Assembly: GCA_011032825.1 (NCBI GenBank)
Contig: JAADJZ010000005.1
Span: 191,001-255,000, forward strand
Length of the DNA stretch: 64,000 nucleotides
Direction: 5' to 3'
Origin: Massariosphaeria phaeospora
Taxonomy: Eukaryota > Ascomycota > Dothideomycetes > Pleosporales
The notes beneath the pieces were generated by a model. That model made no database searches. It saw nothing but the letters and a program-made list of their open reading frames with translations, and was not told the DNA's origin. Positions within the stretch are counted from its first letter, which is position 1; every line of letters begins with the position of its first letter. Position numbers and translations under genes: made by a program. This document shows, piece by piece, positions 41,805 to 53,575 of this stretch.

Positions 41805-43980
41805 TTTGTGTGCTGATGGAGTGTTGCGGGGTGAAGTCGAGCGTGGCAGTGGGTTGTGTGGCGGCGGTGATGGAGAGGGCGATGGTGTTGTGCGGGGACG
41901 AAATTCGCCAGGTGGACAAGGCGCCAAGATTTCGGTGATGACATAATCTTTTGGCATAGTCCTCCAGCTTTACTTTCAAACACAGCCATCTACAACACGA
42001 CAGGGAGCGAAGCCCCATACCTGAGACACAATTTAACTAGAGGATCGGCACTTCTATTAGTATTCTTGAGACCTTCCTGTTTCCACCGGACTGTGTGATG
42101 TTCCACCAGACGCATGACGTCGCCGCCTCCTCTCACTCTTGCAACAAGCATAAGATTTTTAATGCTCTCGGACAGGTACGCGAGTTCAGGACGTCGTGCA
42201 ATGTATGCTTAGACAGTTCACAATTTCGAGTTGGTGGATACAAAGGCATGTGTTTGTGCAGACGTTACGATATGTGCGCACAGTTACCCAAGAAGACACT
42301 TGATGCAATGCTCCGTACTTCTTCCCAAGATGGTATCTCTCTTATCAGCAAGTCAAAGAATTCCCTACCAAGTAAACGGTCATACTCGTCGCTATTCTAG
42401 CTTTCGGTGGTTCCTCACTAACTCAAATCTAGTTCATCTTCACTCGACTCGATGGCCTTTTTAATGCACTTCAACGTTCGTAAAAGCACTACTTATCCTC
42501 TTCTCAACTAGGACTCAAACTATTCAACTTGCACCACAATTTGTTTCCTCTGGTACCGAAAAAAAAACATAACATATTTCGCCCACAGTTAGTCGAAGTC
42601 GCTCTTCCACACTTCCAAAGCGAAGACGTCGTGGAACAAACATAGAGAGGCAGCCCTGCCGTTCTCGATACAGGAACCATCCCGGACTCCTGGAGGAAGC
42701 CCACGAGCAAGTCTTCTCGTTCCCATACCATCCTCTGATCATAGTTTTGTCTCCCAACCTGCACACGTCGACGACCCACGTATCCCACAGATCCATCCGC
42801 CGCAGCCCCCGTACACTTTTTAGACGCGCACACCCTCCCTTTCCATAACTTTCTACCACGTCAGTTTTTCCAGCCTGACATCAGTTAATTGCCCCTTGTT
42901 TTCTTTCGCACATGCCCGAGTGAGGAAGTACTTTCAAGATCTCCAGACAAGAGTCTCCTCCATCATAATGTGGCCAAGTCGTTTCCAGAAAGACATGACA
43001 AGCCTCAAGGTGCTTTTTGATGTCGTACATGGCGATAAGGGTCCCGTAGAAATTCGGCCCAGGAACACAACTCACTCCCATGAGTAGACCAATATAATCT
43101 TTCAACAACCACCATACATGGCTGTGTTTTCCCTTTACTGCGCATTTGCACACCCCACCGTGAATTCCGATGTACAGCAACGCAGAGCTCTGGGCACGTC
43201 TCATTTGTAGATCGTGGGACCGATTTCGTTGCCAGAGTCCGAACAAACATTCCTCTCGTTATTAGCCATTTTAACCGCCGAGTCCAACCTCCCATGCAAC
43301 TCTCAGGTTCCGAAAAGTCTCCTCCATGGAGGCTGAGAAACCTACTTTTTCATACGGACCATCGAAGCAGCACGCCGCCGTTTCCACCCGCAGTCGAATC
43401 GCCCAACACCACATACTAACGTACTCCCCAAACAGATTTTGTTCCCATGACAGTGCGAGGCTATCTTTTCCAACACCCGCACCAACACACATGCCTAGAA
43501 CGCCCATATATTTTCGCACACACGCCATCACGGTTCGCACGCTCGCATAACTGCGCGAACGCGTCTCGATCCCATGCGCAACTACGCGAACCAGTTTCAT
43601 GTCTTTTTCCAACATCGCTCTCCACAACACACGCCATTCCCGCTCGGCCTCCCGCCTCGCGACTCGTCCGAACGCACAGCCATGAAAAACCTATCAGTAG
43701 GTTTTACCCTGCTCTTGCATAGCTGTGTCCAGCGGCTCGAGACGGTACTCTATGACTTTAAAGTCCGACTAATTTAAACACAGCGGGTTCCCGCGTCGCA
43801 CATATGTCGGACGCCGTTTTCTTTTTTACAAGCAACGAGATCCCAAATCCCACATACTCGGCTTTGTAATTCGATTTTCAAAACGGCGAGGTCGCGGCCT
43901 GAGATCCGCACATCACATCGTCTTGCATGATTTTAAAGAGGAGAGGACGGCGTCCACTGCACATCCATATACTGGAAACG
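41805..43980. other. Long intergenic region, no gene recognised
   Basis: Contains the RPS28 promoter and leader (41805-42000, C/A-rich on the minus strand). Minus-strand frames of 90-121 codons at 42504-43630 have no start context, domain or homology that I can see. From about 43820 the sequence begins to resemble the tandem array that follows (TTTTTTACAAGCAACG at 43824-43839). Confidence 0.45.
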
Positions 43981-43984
43981 GTTT

Positions 43985-45060
43985 TTTAGTCAAGCAAGCA
44001 GACACGGCACCCACAAGACCATGTGCCTTCCTTTGGGCGATTTTAGAGAGCAGTGCTGCTAATGCTATTTGTAGCGATAATATGAGGAGAGGGAAGAGCA
44101 GAGGTGCTTATATTGCGTTTCTTTCCAAAAAGCAAGTTCTCGAGTCTCACATGCGAGATTTGCATGGGCGTTTCTTTTTAGGGAGGTGAGTATCTGTGCA
44201 GTCCACATCAACGTTCCTGAACCTTTTTTTAAGACAAGCAAGCGAACATGGCACCCACAAGCCCATGTCGTGCATGTAGGCTCGTTTCAGATACCACCGC
44301 TCCATGCCATCCGTGACGAGAAGTCCAGAAGAAGTGCGGCGAAAGGTGCTTATATATGTGTCCTCCTGCCTAGAAACAGCAAGTTCCCAGTCCCCACATC
44401 AAACACTTTAGCGGTCCTTTTGGAGAGCCGCGAGCGACCAGGTCCAGTTCCGTTCCATGGCTTGTCGTAACGTATTGTTTTAGTCCAGCAAGCAGACACA
44501 GCAGCCACAAGACCATGGGCATGCTTAATAGCCTTTTAGAGAATAAGGGTCTCAACACCGTGTGTAGCGAGAAGACCAAGAGAAGGGCGGGCGAAGGTGC
44601 TTATATATGCTCTTCTTCCTAGAAAGAGCGAGTTCCACGTCCCCACATCGACTACTCTGGCTATCTTTTTGACGGCACACTCGCCTCTCAAGTCCGTATC
44701 AACTCCATACTTTGCTTTCACGGATGTTTCTTAATCAAGCAAGCGCACAGCCCCCAAAAACCCATGAAGCGATCGTCTTAATGTTTTCAGAGCACAAAAT
44801 CCTCAAGACCATGCAGTTATCGTTGCCCTCATCTTATAATCCTCAATCCCCAATCCCCAATCCCTAAATCCACCCCATGCTCTGGTATAACGCCGTTTTT
44901 AGTCGACGAAAGCAGAAACAGCTACCCGAGACCATAGAACAGTTATTGGCGATGTTTTTTTAGAGGAGACAGAGGCGCTGGAAGCTGTCTGTGAAGAGAA
45001 GAAGAAGGGGAGAAGAGAAGGAAGAAGGAAAGGAGGGCTTATATAGTAGGCGTTGAGAGG
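43985..45060. repeat. Tandem array of ~250-bp diverged units
   Basis: The landmark T-run followed by AGTCAAGCAAGC recurs at 43991, 44235, 44485, 44736 and, weakly, 44905 (spacings about 244, 250, 251 and 169). A second landmark, GGTGCTTATATATG, recurs at about 44104, 44346 and 44597, with a diverged copy (GGGCTTATATAG) near 45034. A third, AGAAA.AGC(A/G)AGTTC followed by CCCCACATC, recurs downstream of it. Between landmarks, identity is moderate. Each unit thus has a TATA-like box and an oligo-T stretch. No protein frame is shared between units. Confidence 0.8.
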
Positions 45061-45487
45061 TAGGGCGGTAGGCAGCGGTATTGGAGTGCGGAGTCAATCC
45101 GGGGGGTTGGCGGGATCCAGCAAACGATAGGGCACATAATGCAGAGCTAGGTAGAAGGGTTGGAAAGCGCTGTGCGTGGAGCTATGTTAGTAGACACGGA
45201 GATTAGTGAAAGAACCAGACATGACATGCGAGAAACACCTAACACTGTATTTCAGTTGAAAGATAGTGGACGTATATAAAGATGTTTACTGTCCTGAATC
45301 ATCGCCATTCGCTACCTGTACACGTACTATCTCAAACGCCCGTCCCGCGCCGTGGCTGTGCCATTGTCCCTCCTTTATGCCCATGCAAGTTCCCAGCAAT
45401 CCGTCGCCGATAATCCGCCTTTGCTCGTATTCGCCATTTCGTTGGATCCCAAAGCCATCTTTTCGTGCTGTTCGGGCAGAATGCGAT

Positions 45488-46468
45488 TTATGCCGATGGC
45501 GCTGCTACGTCCTGGCCACTCTTCGCAGGCTTCACCCTGTACTGCTCCAAGAAGTCCTCGTCGTTCTCAAACTCCTCTTTGACCTACAACACACGAATGA
45601 TTAGCCTCATACAACACAATCCCACTGCACAGCAAAGCGCGCGTATACTCACAATGTCCAGCCCGCCCACCAGATCGCCGTCGACCCACAGCTGCGGGAA
45701 CGTCGGCCATTCCGCAAACTCCTTCATGCCCTGACGCACGCCGTCGTCAGCCAGAATGTTGAAGAACCCGTACCGGATACGGTGTTCACGTAGTAAGCCG
45801 ACCGTCTTCTTGCTGAATCCGCATTGCGGCGCGTTCGGCGTGCCTTTCAGGAAGAGCATGACGGGTGCCGCCTTGACGAGCTCGCCGAGCCGTTTGAAGA
45901 GCTCTTCCTTGTCTTCGGGGGCCGCATCGCTGGCGCCGGCTTCGTGGCCGCCTTTCGTGGACGAGCTGTACTCGGGCGCGGTGTTCGGATCTGAGGCGGA
46001 AGGCGCGTATGAGGAGAGGTCCTTTGTGCTGTTGGTGTTCCCGTCTGCCGTCTCCTGGATGTGCTCATGCGGCGGCTTTGTGACTGATTGGGCGGGCGGT
46101 AGACTCGACTTCGCGCCATCGTCACTTCCAGCCCCTACGTATTTCTCCACCGCCGCGCGGACATTGGAGGCGTCCGCTCCTGACACCGTCTCCAGCGTTT
46201 TGCCGTCTTTCTGGAGGACTATGAAGGGCACGGATATCACGTCGTATTCCTCGGCCACGTCGCATAGTTCGTCGGCGTCGAGCGAGAGGAAGCAGACGGG
46301 TGCGTCGGCGGCGTAGGTGGAGGCGAGGGCAGACAGGACAAGGGACACCTGCTTGCAGGGAGCGGCCCATGGCGCGTAGAAGTAGATGATTGCGAGAGTC
46401 GAAGCGGGGAGGGAGGAGACGGTGGAGCGGAAGGCGGACTCGTCGGTGATGTCCTGCAGGCTCGCCAT
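45488..46468 (-). CDS. GRX4: Monothiol glutaredoxin of the Grx3/Grx4 type
   Basis: Two exons: 45653-46468 and 45488-45583, intron of 69 nt (GTGAGT..TTGTAG); 303 residues. Residues 1-110 form a thioredoxin-like domain with WAAPC (34-38), a degenerate active site. A Ser/Thr-rich linker of about 75 residues follows, then a glutaredoxin domain with the monothiol motif CGFS (216-219) and the glutathione-binding WPTFPQLWVDG and GGLDI. Such proteins bind a 2Fe-2S cluster with glutathione, serve cytosolic and nuclear iron delivery and signal iron status to transcription factors. GRX3 or GRX4 cannot be told apart here; filamentous fungi usually have one. Shares a 299-bp promoter with RPF2. Confidence 0.93.
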
Positions 46469-46767
46469 GGCTGTGGTTGAGGTCGAGCACTGCTGACGAA
46501 AGATTCGTTGAAAGGCTCCGTCTAATGAGAATAATTTGGTAGGCAGATATTATATCTCGATGGCGTGATGCAGTGAGACCGACGGTGGTGATCTATCTGA
46601 TAAGATTGTGATCTTTCGACACTCTGACGTGATTGCCCCGCCGATATGCGGCGCCCCTCTCAAAAGAAATAAAGCCCGGCGAATCGTTCCCCCGGCCTCC
46701 GCTTGGAAAAAAGTGCACTCCGCCAAGATTTCGACATCGACCTTCAGCCCAGACACACGACACCAAA
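46469..46767. promoter_or_regulatory. Divergent promoter of glutaredoxin and RPF2
   Basis: 299 bp between the two start codons. It must hold both promoters. CCCCGCCGATATGCGGCGCC near 46636-46655 is a GC-rich imperfect palindrome that could be a site; AT-rich stretches flank it. No named motif is certain. Confidence 0.6.
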
Positions 46768-47876
46768 ATGCTAAAGCAAGCGTACGTCGTCCCCCAGTCT
46801 CTCAGCGTGCACACAATCATACTAACCTTCCGCCCAGCAAACCCAAAAATGCTCGCGCCAAGCGGGCCATGGAAAAGCGCGAGCCGCAGGAGAAAGAAAA
46901 CACCAAAACGACGCTCGTCGTCAACGGGCCCAAGACGTCGCAGATCCTCAAGCTCGCGTGCGCAGACATCATCTCGCTGAAGCGGCCCTTTATCGACAAG
47001 TTCTCCAAGAAGAACGACATCCACCCCTTCGACGATGCGTCCTGTACGTCCACCCCCATGCCATGCATTCATGCCCATCCCACGACGAGCTATTGCTAAC
47101 CCCTCCGCGCCCCAGCCCTTGAGTTCTTCTCGCTCAAAAACGACACCACGCTCCTGCTCTTCACCTTCCACTCGAAGAAGCGGCCGCACAGCCTGACCCT
47201 CGCGCGCACCTTTTCCCACAAAATGCTCGACATGCTCGAACTGTACATCAACCCCACCACCTTCCGCACACTGCAGCAATTCAAAAACAAAAAACCGTCC
47301 GTCGGCCTAAAGCCACTCATGTCCTTCCACGGCACACTCTTCGACGACCCCAACCCCTCCAAATACACGCTCGCGAAATCCCTCCTCCTCGACCTGTTCC
47401 GCGGCCAAGAAGCCGCCGAAGTCGACGTCAGCGGCCTGCAGTACCTCATCAGCATCAGCGCCGCGGAGCCTTCGGACGCGACGCCCGCGCCGGAGTTAAA
47501 ACTGCGCTTCTACCTGCTGCGCACGAAGCGCTCGGGCCAGAAGCTGCCGCGCGTCGAGGTCGAGGAGATGGGTCCGCGGCTGGACTGCCGGCTGGGCCGC
47601 GCGCAGTTCCCCGACGCGGATATGCTGAAGGCGGCGCTGAAGAAGCCCAAGGGCGTCGAGCCGCGCACCAAGAAGAACGTCGATATGGATGTCATGGGCG
47701 ATAAGGTCGGGAAGGTGCATATGGGGAAGCAGGACTTTAAGGATCTGCAGACGCGCAAGATGAAGGGGTTGAAGCGCGCGAGGGACGGCGATGTCGAGGA
47801 GGATGTCGAGGCTATGGGGGACGAGGGCGAGACGGACGGTGAGGGTGTGCCGACGCCGAAGAAGGGCAAGTTCTGA
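46768..47876 (+). CDS. RPF2: Ribosome production factor 2 (Brix domain)
   Basis: Three exons: 46768-46781, 46838-47043 and 47116-47876; 326 residues. Introns are 56 and 72 nt, both with CTAAC branch sites and CAG acceptors. The start MLKQAKPKNARAKRAMEKRE is typical of Rpf2. The Brix domain follows with KKNDIHPF, LEFFSLKND, KKRPHS and GLKPLMSFHG; the C terminus is Lys/Glu-rich with acidic stretches. With Rrs1, Rpf2 brings 5S RNP to the 60S precursor in the nucleolus. A 5S rRNA gene lies elsewhere in this window, but the two loci are unrelated in position. The 14-nt first exon is supported by the phase and by the conserved N terminus. Confidence 0.95.
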
Positions 47877-48158
47877 GTGGGGCTGAGGGGTTGTTGGAGT
47901 ATGTTACGAGCAGGGATGATGAGCATGCATGGCGTTACATAGGGGCATATGCGGCGTTTAGAGTATACCAATTTCCACCCAGCAGACAACATGAGTGTTG
48001 ACAGTACTGGCTCTTCATTCCCCTCTTAACACAATCCTTTTGACAGTATAGGAGATTCTGGGAAGACTATAGCGTGCCTTCTACAACTTTGCAAAAGGCG
48101 CCACCGTAACCTTTGCATCGTATCTCAACCGCACACCCCATCCATCCATCCATCCTAC
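47877..48158. other. Short convergent intergenic region
   Basis: 282 bp between the 3' ends of RPF2 and MMS19, sharing 3' UTR and polyadenylation signals. A CATC-type simple repeat (48140-48185) runs into the MMS19 C terminus. Confidence 0.6.
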
Positions 48159-51100
48159 TCATTCATCCTCATCCTCATCCCCCACCTCATCCACCCCCAA
48201 CCACCTACTCCGACACCTCACCGCCTGCCCCCTAACCCCCCTCTTCCGATCATCCAGCGCCGCCGTCAGCCGCCTAACCACCTGTTTCCGATACGGCAAC
48301 ACAACCTCCAATTTCATCTTCTCGGGCATGAGCGTCAGACAGCGCAGCGCAGCAACGCGGACCTTCGGCGGCGGTATCGCAGTCGCAGTCGCAGTCGCGT
48401 TTGCAAGCAAGCGCGCCACGAGACTGCCAGCGTGTTCCTCAATGGCAGAGGCGCGCTCCTGCAAAACGGCCGTCAGCGTCCCGATAGCAGCTTCCTTAAC
48501 AGCGTCTTCGCGCTGCAAGTCGAGCGACTGCAGCAGCAGCGAGGCGAGCACCGCGACTTCGCCGACGACGATATCGAAGGGCGTCCATTTGAGGATTCCG
48601 CTCAGCGCAACGAGGTAGTTTGGTTTGTTTTCCGGCGTCGCATCGCGGAACGCCTGAGTAATACTCGGCACGAGCAGCGCGAAGGTTTTCTGCTTGTGCA
48701 GGCCCGAGATGAGGCAGTGGTTTTGTTTGGAGAGCAGGTCGTCGGGCTGGAGGAGCGTGGCGAAGCCGTGGGCGACGGTGCGGCCGTGCTGTGGGTGGGC
48801 GAGGAAAGAGAGGAGGGAGGGGTAGAGGGTGGAGAGGATGGGGCTGCTGCGGAGGAGGATGGCTTTGAGGCAGGCGAAGATGAGGCGTATTCGGGGGGGG
48901 TCCAATTTCTCTTGGTTGAAAAGCTGCATCGGCGCGGAGAGGAGAGGGTCCATGCAGGTTTTGAGCGCGGCGGTGGGGTAGAATTTGTTTATGACGAGGG
49001 AGATTTGGCGGAGGGAGGCGGCGCGGACGGCGTTAGATAGACTGGGCTGCTGGACGTACTCGGCTAATGAGGAGATCAGAAGTTGGAGCTCGCAGGGAAG
49101 TGTGGCTTCTTTGCGGAAAGATGCTAGCAGGTGGGTTGAGACAATCATACTCCTGTGCGTGTCTAGAGGTGCATTGGGGTTGAATGGCGGGAGCTCGGCT
49201 TGAGGAGTGGCCCTGAAGAGTGTGTATAGTTCCGTGGCAATCGCATTTTGCTGGTGAACAGACCGTGACCTGATGATGGTGCTGCAAATCCTCCCAACGA
49301 GATCTAGAGTAGTCTCATCGTCGAGCGCCTCAGGGTGCGACGCGTCCGAACTCGATGTACGCTGCAAGAGCGGGAGTGCAATGTCCTGGTAATATGTAGA
49401 CGATTCGGGATTTTGCTCCAGCTTGTTCGCGCCTTGGACAAGTGCATACAGGATTGCTGAAAGCAGAGCAATAATATATGCCGATGATGCATTTTGTTTC
49501 ACTGCTGAGCTAAACTTATTCTTCAAGCGCAGGATGACTGTGTCGAAGATCTTGTCTTCGCTTCCAAGTTTTGCAAATGCTTCGAGAACCGGAACGTATG
49601 CTTTTGACCCGTCGACATCAGTATCCGGAAGCTGGGCCATGAAAGCTGGGAAGGCCTTGTCAACGACGACTTGAGGTTTCTGGTGAGCAATCTCAACCAA
49701 GCCGTCGATAGAAGCCTCTTTGATTTCATTCTTTCCATAGGGCTCTTCGTGGATGACAACGGAGTGCAGTAATTGCGTAATCCGCCCAACACTTTCATCG
49801 CTGAGAAGACTTCGGACTTTTGACAACTGGAGCAGACCTTCCAAACACACTAGGCGAAATGAGACTTCATTGACGGGAGCCGTCTCCAGACCATTCACCA
49901 TGATTTCTAGCGCTTGGTCCCGGTATTGTGCGAGCGGGTTGTTAGCCGCTTGTTCACCATCCGTGCCCATTGATCGCCAATCACCGTACACACTAATGTT
50001 TGCTCGGATTAACTGTACCAAAACTTCGAGCAGACCCCGTCGCTTAGCCATGGTTTCGGCGGTCTGGAAGAGGTGGAAGAGATTGGGCAGTATGCCAGCG
50101 AGGAGGATGTTGGTGACTTCGGCGGATACGTCAGCAATCTTGTGCAGGATCCGTGCAGATGCTTCAGACTGCTTCGTCGGGGCGTCTTCGAGATGCTCGT
50201 TGCACTCTTTGATGATTGGCCGAAGATATGCATTCAACGGGCCACTGGTGCCCTGCGATAGTGTCCTGGCAATAGCAGCCAACCCATCCAGTGCTTCGTG
50301 TGCCAGGTCCTCCTCCTGCACGTTGAGAATCTCAAACTTCAGAGCATCCCAGAGGGTAATCGAGTATAGCGAGGTAGTGCGAGGGCCGTATTCAACGACA
50401 CAGGATGTGATGGAGTGGAGAACATCGCGCTTCGTATTCATCGCCGTCGAGTCGAGCTTGTCCAGCAGTGCCGGGAACGCATAAGGGGCGAAGTCGGGCG
50501 TGGAAGCGATGCAGTCGCGCAGACGATCTTTCAAGTCCTGAGCAGTGATGCCATACGGGTCGTCTGGGGGTGGTCTGAATGTAATCGGAAAGTAGTTGAA
50601 CACTGCGTCGAACAGCTCCTGTAACATCATCAGCTCTCCGCCGTCCACAGTCCACATTAGAGGATGGATCTACCTGTGCCTCGGCGCCAATGTTCCATTC
50701 TGCCATGGGTACTTTCAATATGGAAAATACGACCATGAGATTCCGCGGGTCCTTCTCGCCATCAAAGTATGCTATGAATCGTGAGAGGAAGTCGGTCGAG
50801 GCCTCGTGATGACTTCGCAATGCTACGCTTGAATCAGCATCCGGCCATGGTCTATCAGGGGCACATGGGCTCATACCGTCTCTGTACCTTGCCATCAGGG
50901 TGTCCACCAGCCGCAGCACGGGGTATCGTTCGCTCTGCTGTTTGTACTGCCGCAGCGGGCTTGTGTGCGCGAGAAGCCTGCCATGCTATGAGCCAAAGAT
51001 GCGACGAAAGCAGCGACGCGGAACAAACGTCTCCATGATCTTGACTACTCTCTCATTATCCCACTTGCCACGCTCTTCCAGTGCCATCAACCCTTTTGCG

Positions 51101-51591
51101 CATGGTCCGAGGCCTTCGCTGTCTTCGAGGCGCGAGAGGAGGAAGTCGCAGAGGAGGATCCCTAGACGATTGTCTTAGCTCCACATTCGTGCGTGCTAGT
51201 ATCCGCAGTGAACTCAAGGCAACAGGGTTTTCGAGCAGCAACGGGGGAGACATACTCTGCTGCAGCGACAAGACCTTTTGCGGCACGAAGCCCAGCACCT
51301 CGGCGAGGTAGGCCATGGCTGCACCGGTCAGCGGCTTCTCTCCGTGCGATGTCTGGGACGCCTACTCTTTGCCCGTGTGGCGCCATCCTCGCTGTTGCAG
51401 TACTCGGCCAGCTGCTCGATCAGCGTCAACAGCTTCAGGTCGGGGGTCTGCAAGCCTGCTCGCCGTCAGTCGCGCTTTCCCGCTCACGTCACAGCCCGGA
51501 TCGTCTTACGCGCCGCGCTCCGCTGGGCCACGCTGCTCGCCTCCCGCTTGTTCCTGTCGCAGTCGAGCAGGTATTGCTGGATGTCGGACAT
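48159..51591 (-). CDS. MMS19: MMS19 homologue (cytosolic Fe-S targeting, DNA repair/transcription)
   Basis: Seven exons, all phases consistent: 51510-51591, 51366-51455, 51256-51318, 51029-51161, 50877-50959, 50674-50822 and 48159-50618; 1019 residues. Introns are 47-94 nt. The N terminus [12 protein letters not shown] and the region from [12 protein letters not shown] through [16 protein letters not shown] and [12 protein letters not shown] to [19 protein letters not shown] are characteristic of MMS19; the rest is a string of HEAT-like helices. MMS19 is the adapter of the late cytosolic iron-sulfur assembly complex that loads Fe-S clusters on XPD, polymerases and helicases. The last exon codes for 80 percent of the protein. 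Divergent from MTD1. Confidence 0.93.
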
Positions 51592-51930
51592 TCTCACGCT
51601 GCGCTCGTCTCGTCTCGTCTCGTCTCGTATCGCGGCGTGGTGCAGCGCGGCGGCCAGAGATTGTCTGCACCGCTTGCCAGACGAGCTACGTCAGCGCGCT
51701 GATTGGCGGGCCCGATGTCGGCTGTGGGGCAGAAAAAAAGTTCAAGGCCACGCGAGGCACGGCATTTGGAGGCCGGATAGTACGCAAGCAAAGTGAGAGT
51801 ATATCGCGCGAGATTCATTTACCTACACAGGGCCATGAAAGGTTTTGTGGTATAAGAGGTGGTCTCTTCGCCGGCTCGTGTTCCTGCTGCGTTCCCCTCC
51901 CACGTCATTTTCTCTGACCTCTGCCCCGCC
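51592..51930. promoter_or_regulatory. Divergent promoter of MMS19 and MTD1
   Basis: 339 bp between the two start codons. Contains a TCGTC pentamer repeat (51604-51627) just upstream of the MMS19 ATG and a GATTGGCGGG stretch (51701-51710) with an inverted CCAAT box. Confidence 0.6.
51604..51627. repeat. (CTCGT)n pentamer microsatellite
   Basis: Nearly five copies of CTCGT within the likely 5' leader of MMS19. Confidence 0.9.
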
Positions 51931-53044
51931 ATGGCCGAGGAGAAACCGCATTGCAAAGTCGTCCTGGCGAACAACATCGCCAAAAGCCTTCTCGAAGAAG
52001 TACACGGCGGCCTGAAGAAGATAGAGCGGAAACCGTTGCTCGTCGGCTTCCTCTCGAGCACCGATCCAGCAGCGCGAGTCTACGCAGAGTGGACCGGCAA
52101 GACCTGCAATGAAAAGTAAGTCTGTTCGTCCATTTGTTCGCAATTGATGCTCGTCGCGCACCGGACCAAGCAGAGACGATGCTAATGCACAGTAGTGGCT
52201 TCGCATTCGAGCTCCGGGAGGTCGACCGCGAACTCCTCGAAGACGCCCTCATCGACGCGAACAACGACGCCAAAGTCGACGGCATCATAGTCTACTACCC
52301 CATCTTCGGCAACCGGCAAGACCAGTACCTGCAGCAGATTGTCGCCATTGACAAAGATGTCGAGGGCCTGTCGCATCAGTACATCTTCAACATGTACCAG
52401 AACATCCGCTTCCTCGACTCGGCCAACTCGAAGAAGTCAGTGCTGCCGTGCACCCCGCTGGCCGTAATCAAGATTCTGGAGTATCTGAGAATCTACAACA
52501 TAATCTTGCCGTATGGGAATAGGCTGCACGGCAGGACGGTCACGGTGATCAACAGAAGCGAGGTCGTCGGACGGCCACTCGCCGCACTTCTAGCCAACGA
52601 CGGCGCCTGCGTATACAGCGTCGACATCAACGACGTCCAGCAATTCACCCGCGGCGAAGGCCTGCGCAAGAGGCGACATGAAGTTGTTGAGAAGCCTGGA
52701 TGGACACTCGAGAACTGCCTGCCCATCAGCGACGTGGTCATAAGCGGCGTTCCCGGAGACAAATACAAGGTGCCGCAGAACTTGCTTCGAGAGGGTGCTG
52801 TGTGCATCAACTTCTCGAGCGAGAGGAACTTCACGCCGGAGGTCAAGGAGAAAGCCTCGATTTACGTCCCGGCGATTGGCAAAGTCACTATTGTGGTTCT
52901 CCTGAGGAACCTGCTGGTGAGTACCGATTTATACAAAGACATTCGCGGGGCTAACACACGCAGCGAATCGTGCAGAACCGGATTGACGCAGCTGAGGCAT
53001 CCAAAGACAAGACCCCGGAGGAAAAAGCGACTCAAGCCTCATAA
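51931..53044 (+). CDS. MTD1: NAD-dependent methylenetetrahydrofolate dehydrogenase
   Basis: Three exons: 51931-52115, 52193-52916 and 52964-53044; 329 residues, close to yeast Mtd1 (320). Introns of 77 nt (GTAAGT..CACAG) and 47 nt (GTGAGT, branch CTAAC, GCAG). Motifs: GFLSSTDPAARVYAEWT, VYYPIFGNRQDQYL and DVEGLSHQ in the catalytic domain; GRTVTVINRSEVVGRPLAALL in the NAD-binding domain; DVVISGVPGDKYKV. Oxidises 5,10-methylene-THF to methenyl-THF in the cytosol, feeding purine synthesis. As in yeast Mtd1, this monofunctional enzyme lacks the synthetase domain. GLY1 in the same window supplies glycine, a related one-carbon source, but the genes are 42 kb apart. Confidence 0.94.
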
Positions 53045-53575
53045 CAAAGTGCACGTACTCAATAGCCTATGCGACCTTGCAGTTACGATACCCCTTAAAA
53101 AGCCCGTTCATCAACTGTACATGACGAGTCTTTCTTACAGAAATAGAGTCATCGAAATCAAAGAGATAGATCTGCACGACTCCAAAATGACCATACTAAT
53201 GTAGCCAATATAATTTTACAAGGCTACAAATCTATACAGCATCGCCATGATACTACAACACAGATGAAACTCTAAGCTATAGCTGTAGTGTTCTAGTTAG
53301 GGGTTACATCCTAACGTGTTCAGCATTCGTTTCGGAGACCCCATTTCCGTAAGAACAGTCTGTCAATATGAAAGAGGTTTGCAGGTCGGCAATGAGCCGC
53401 GTTATTTAGCGTGTGTTGGTGGGTTTCCTCTTTCGGAGCTGAGCTGTCGAAACACGAGGTCGTCTTCAGCCTCGTCACCTCGTGTTCTTGCGCTCCGTTT
53501 CCCACATTCCATCAGAATTCGGGAGACAACACGATCCACCTCGAAACAAAGCACGGTCAGGGTTCAAATTCTGAC
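53045..53575. other. Intergenic region
   Basis: No gene. The open frame that continues upstream of the HET start (from 53411) has no better ATG context than 53576 and looks like leader. Confidence 0.5.

Noticed and set aside
42504..43630. Three minus-strand frames of 110-121 codons
   Set aside because: No start context, splice partners, domains or signal; they overlap in different frames and look like chance.
45845..46316. Plus-strand frame opposite the glutaredoxin gene
   Set aside because: Antisense shadow; Ser-rich because the sense strand is Ala/Glu-rich.
48432..49040. Plus-strand frame of 202 codons inside MMS19
   Set aside because: Glu/Gly-rich shadow of the MMS19 coding strand; no independent evidence.
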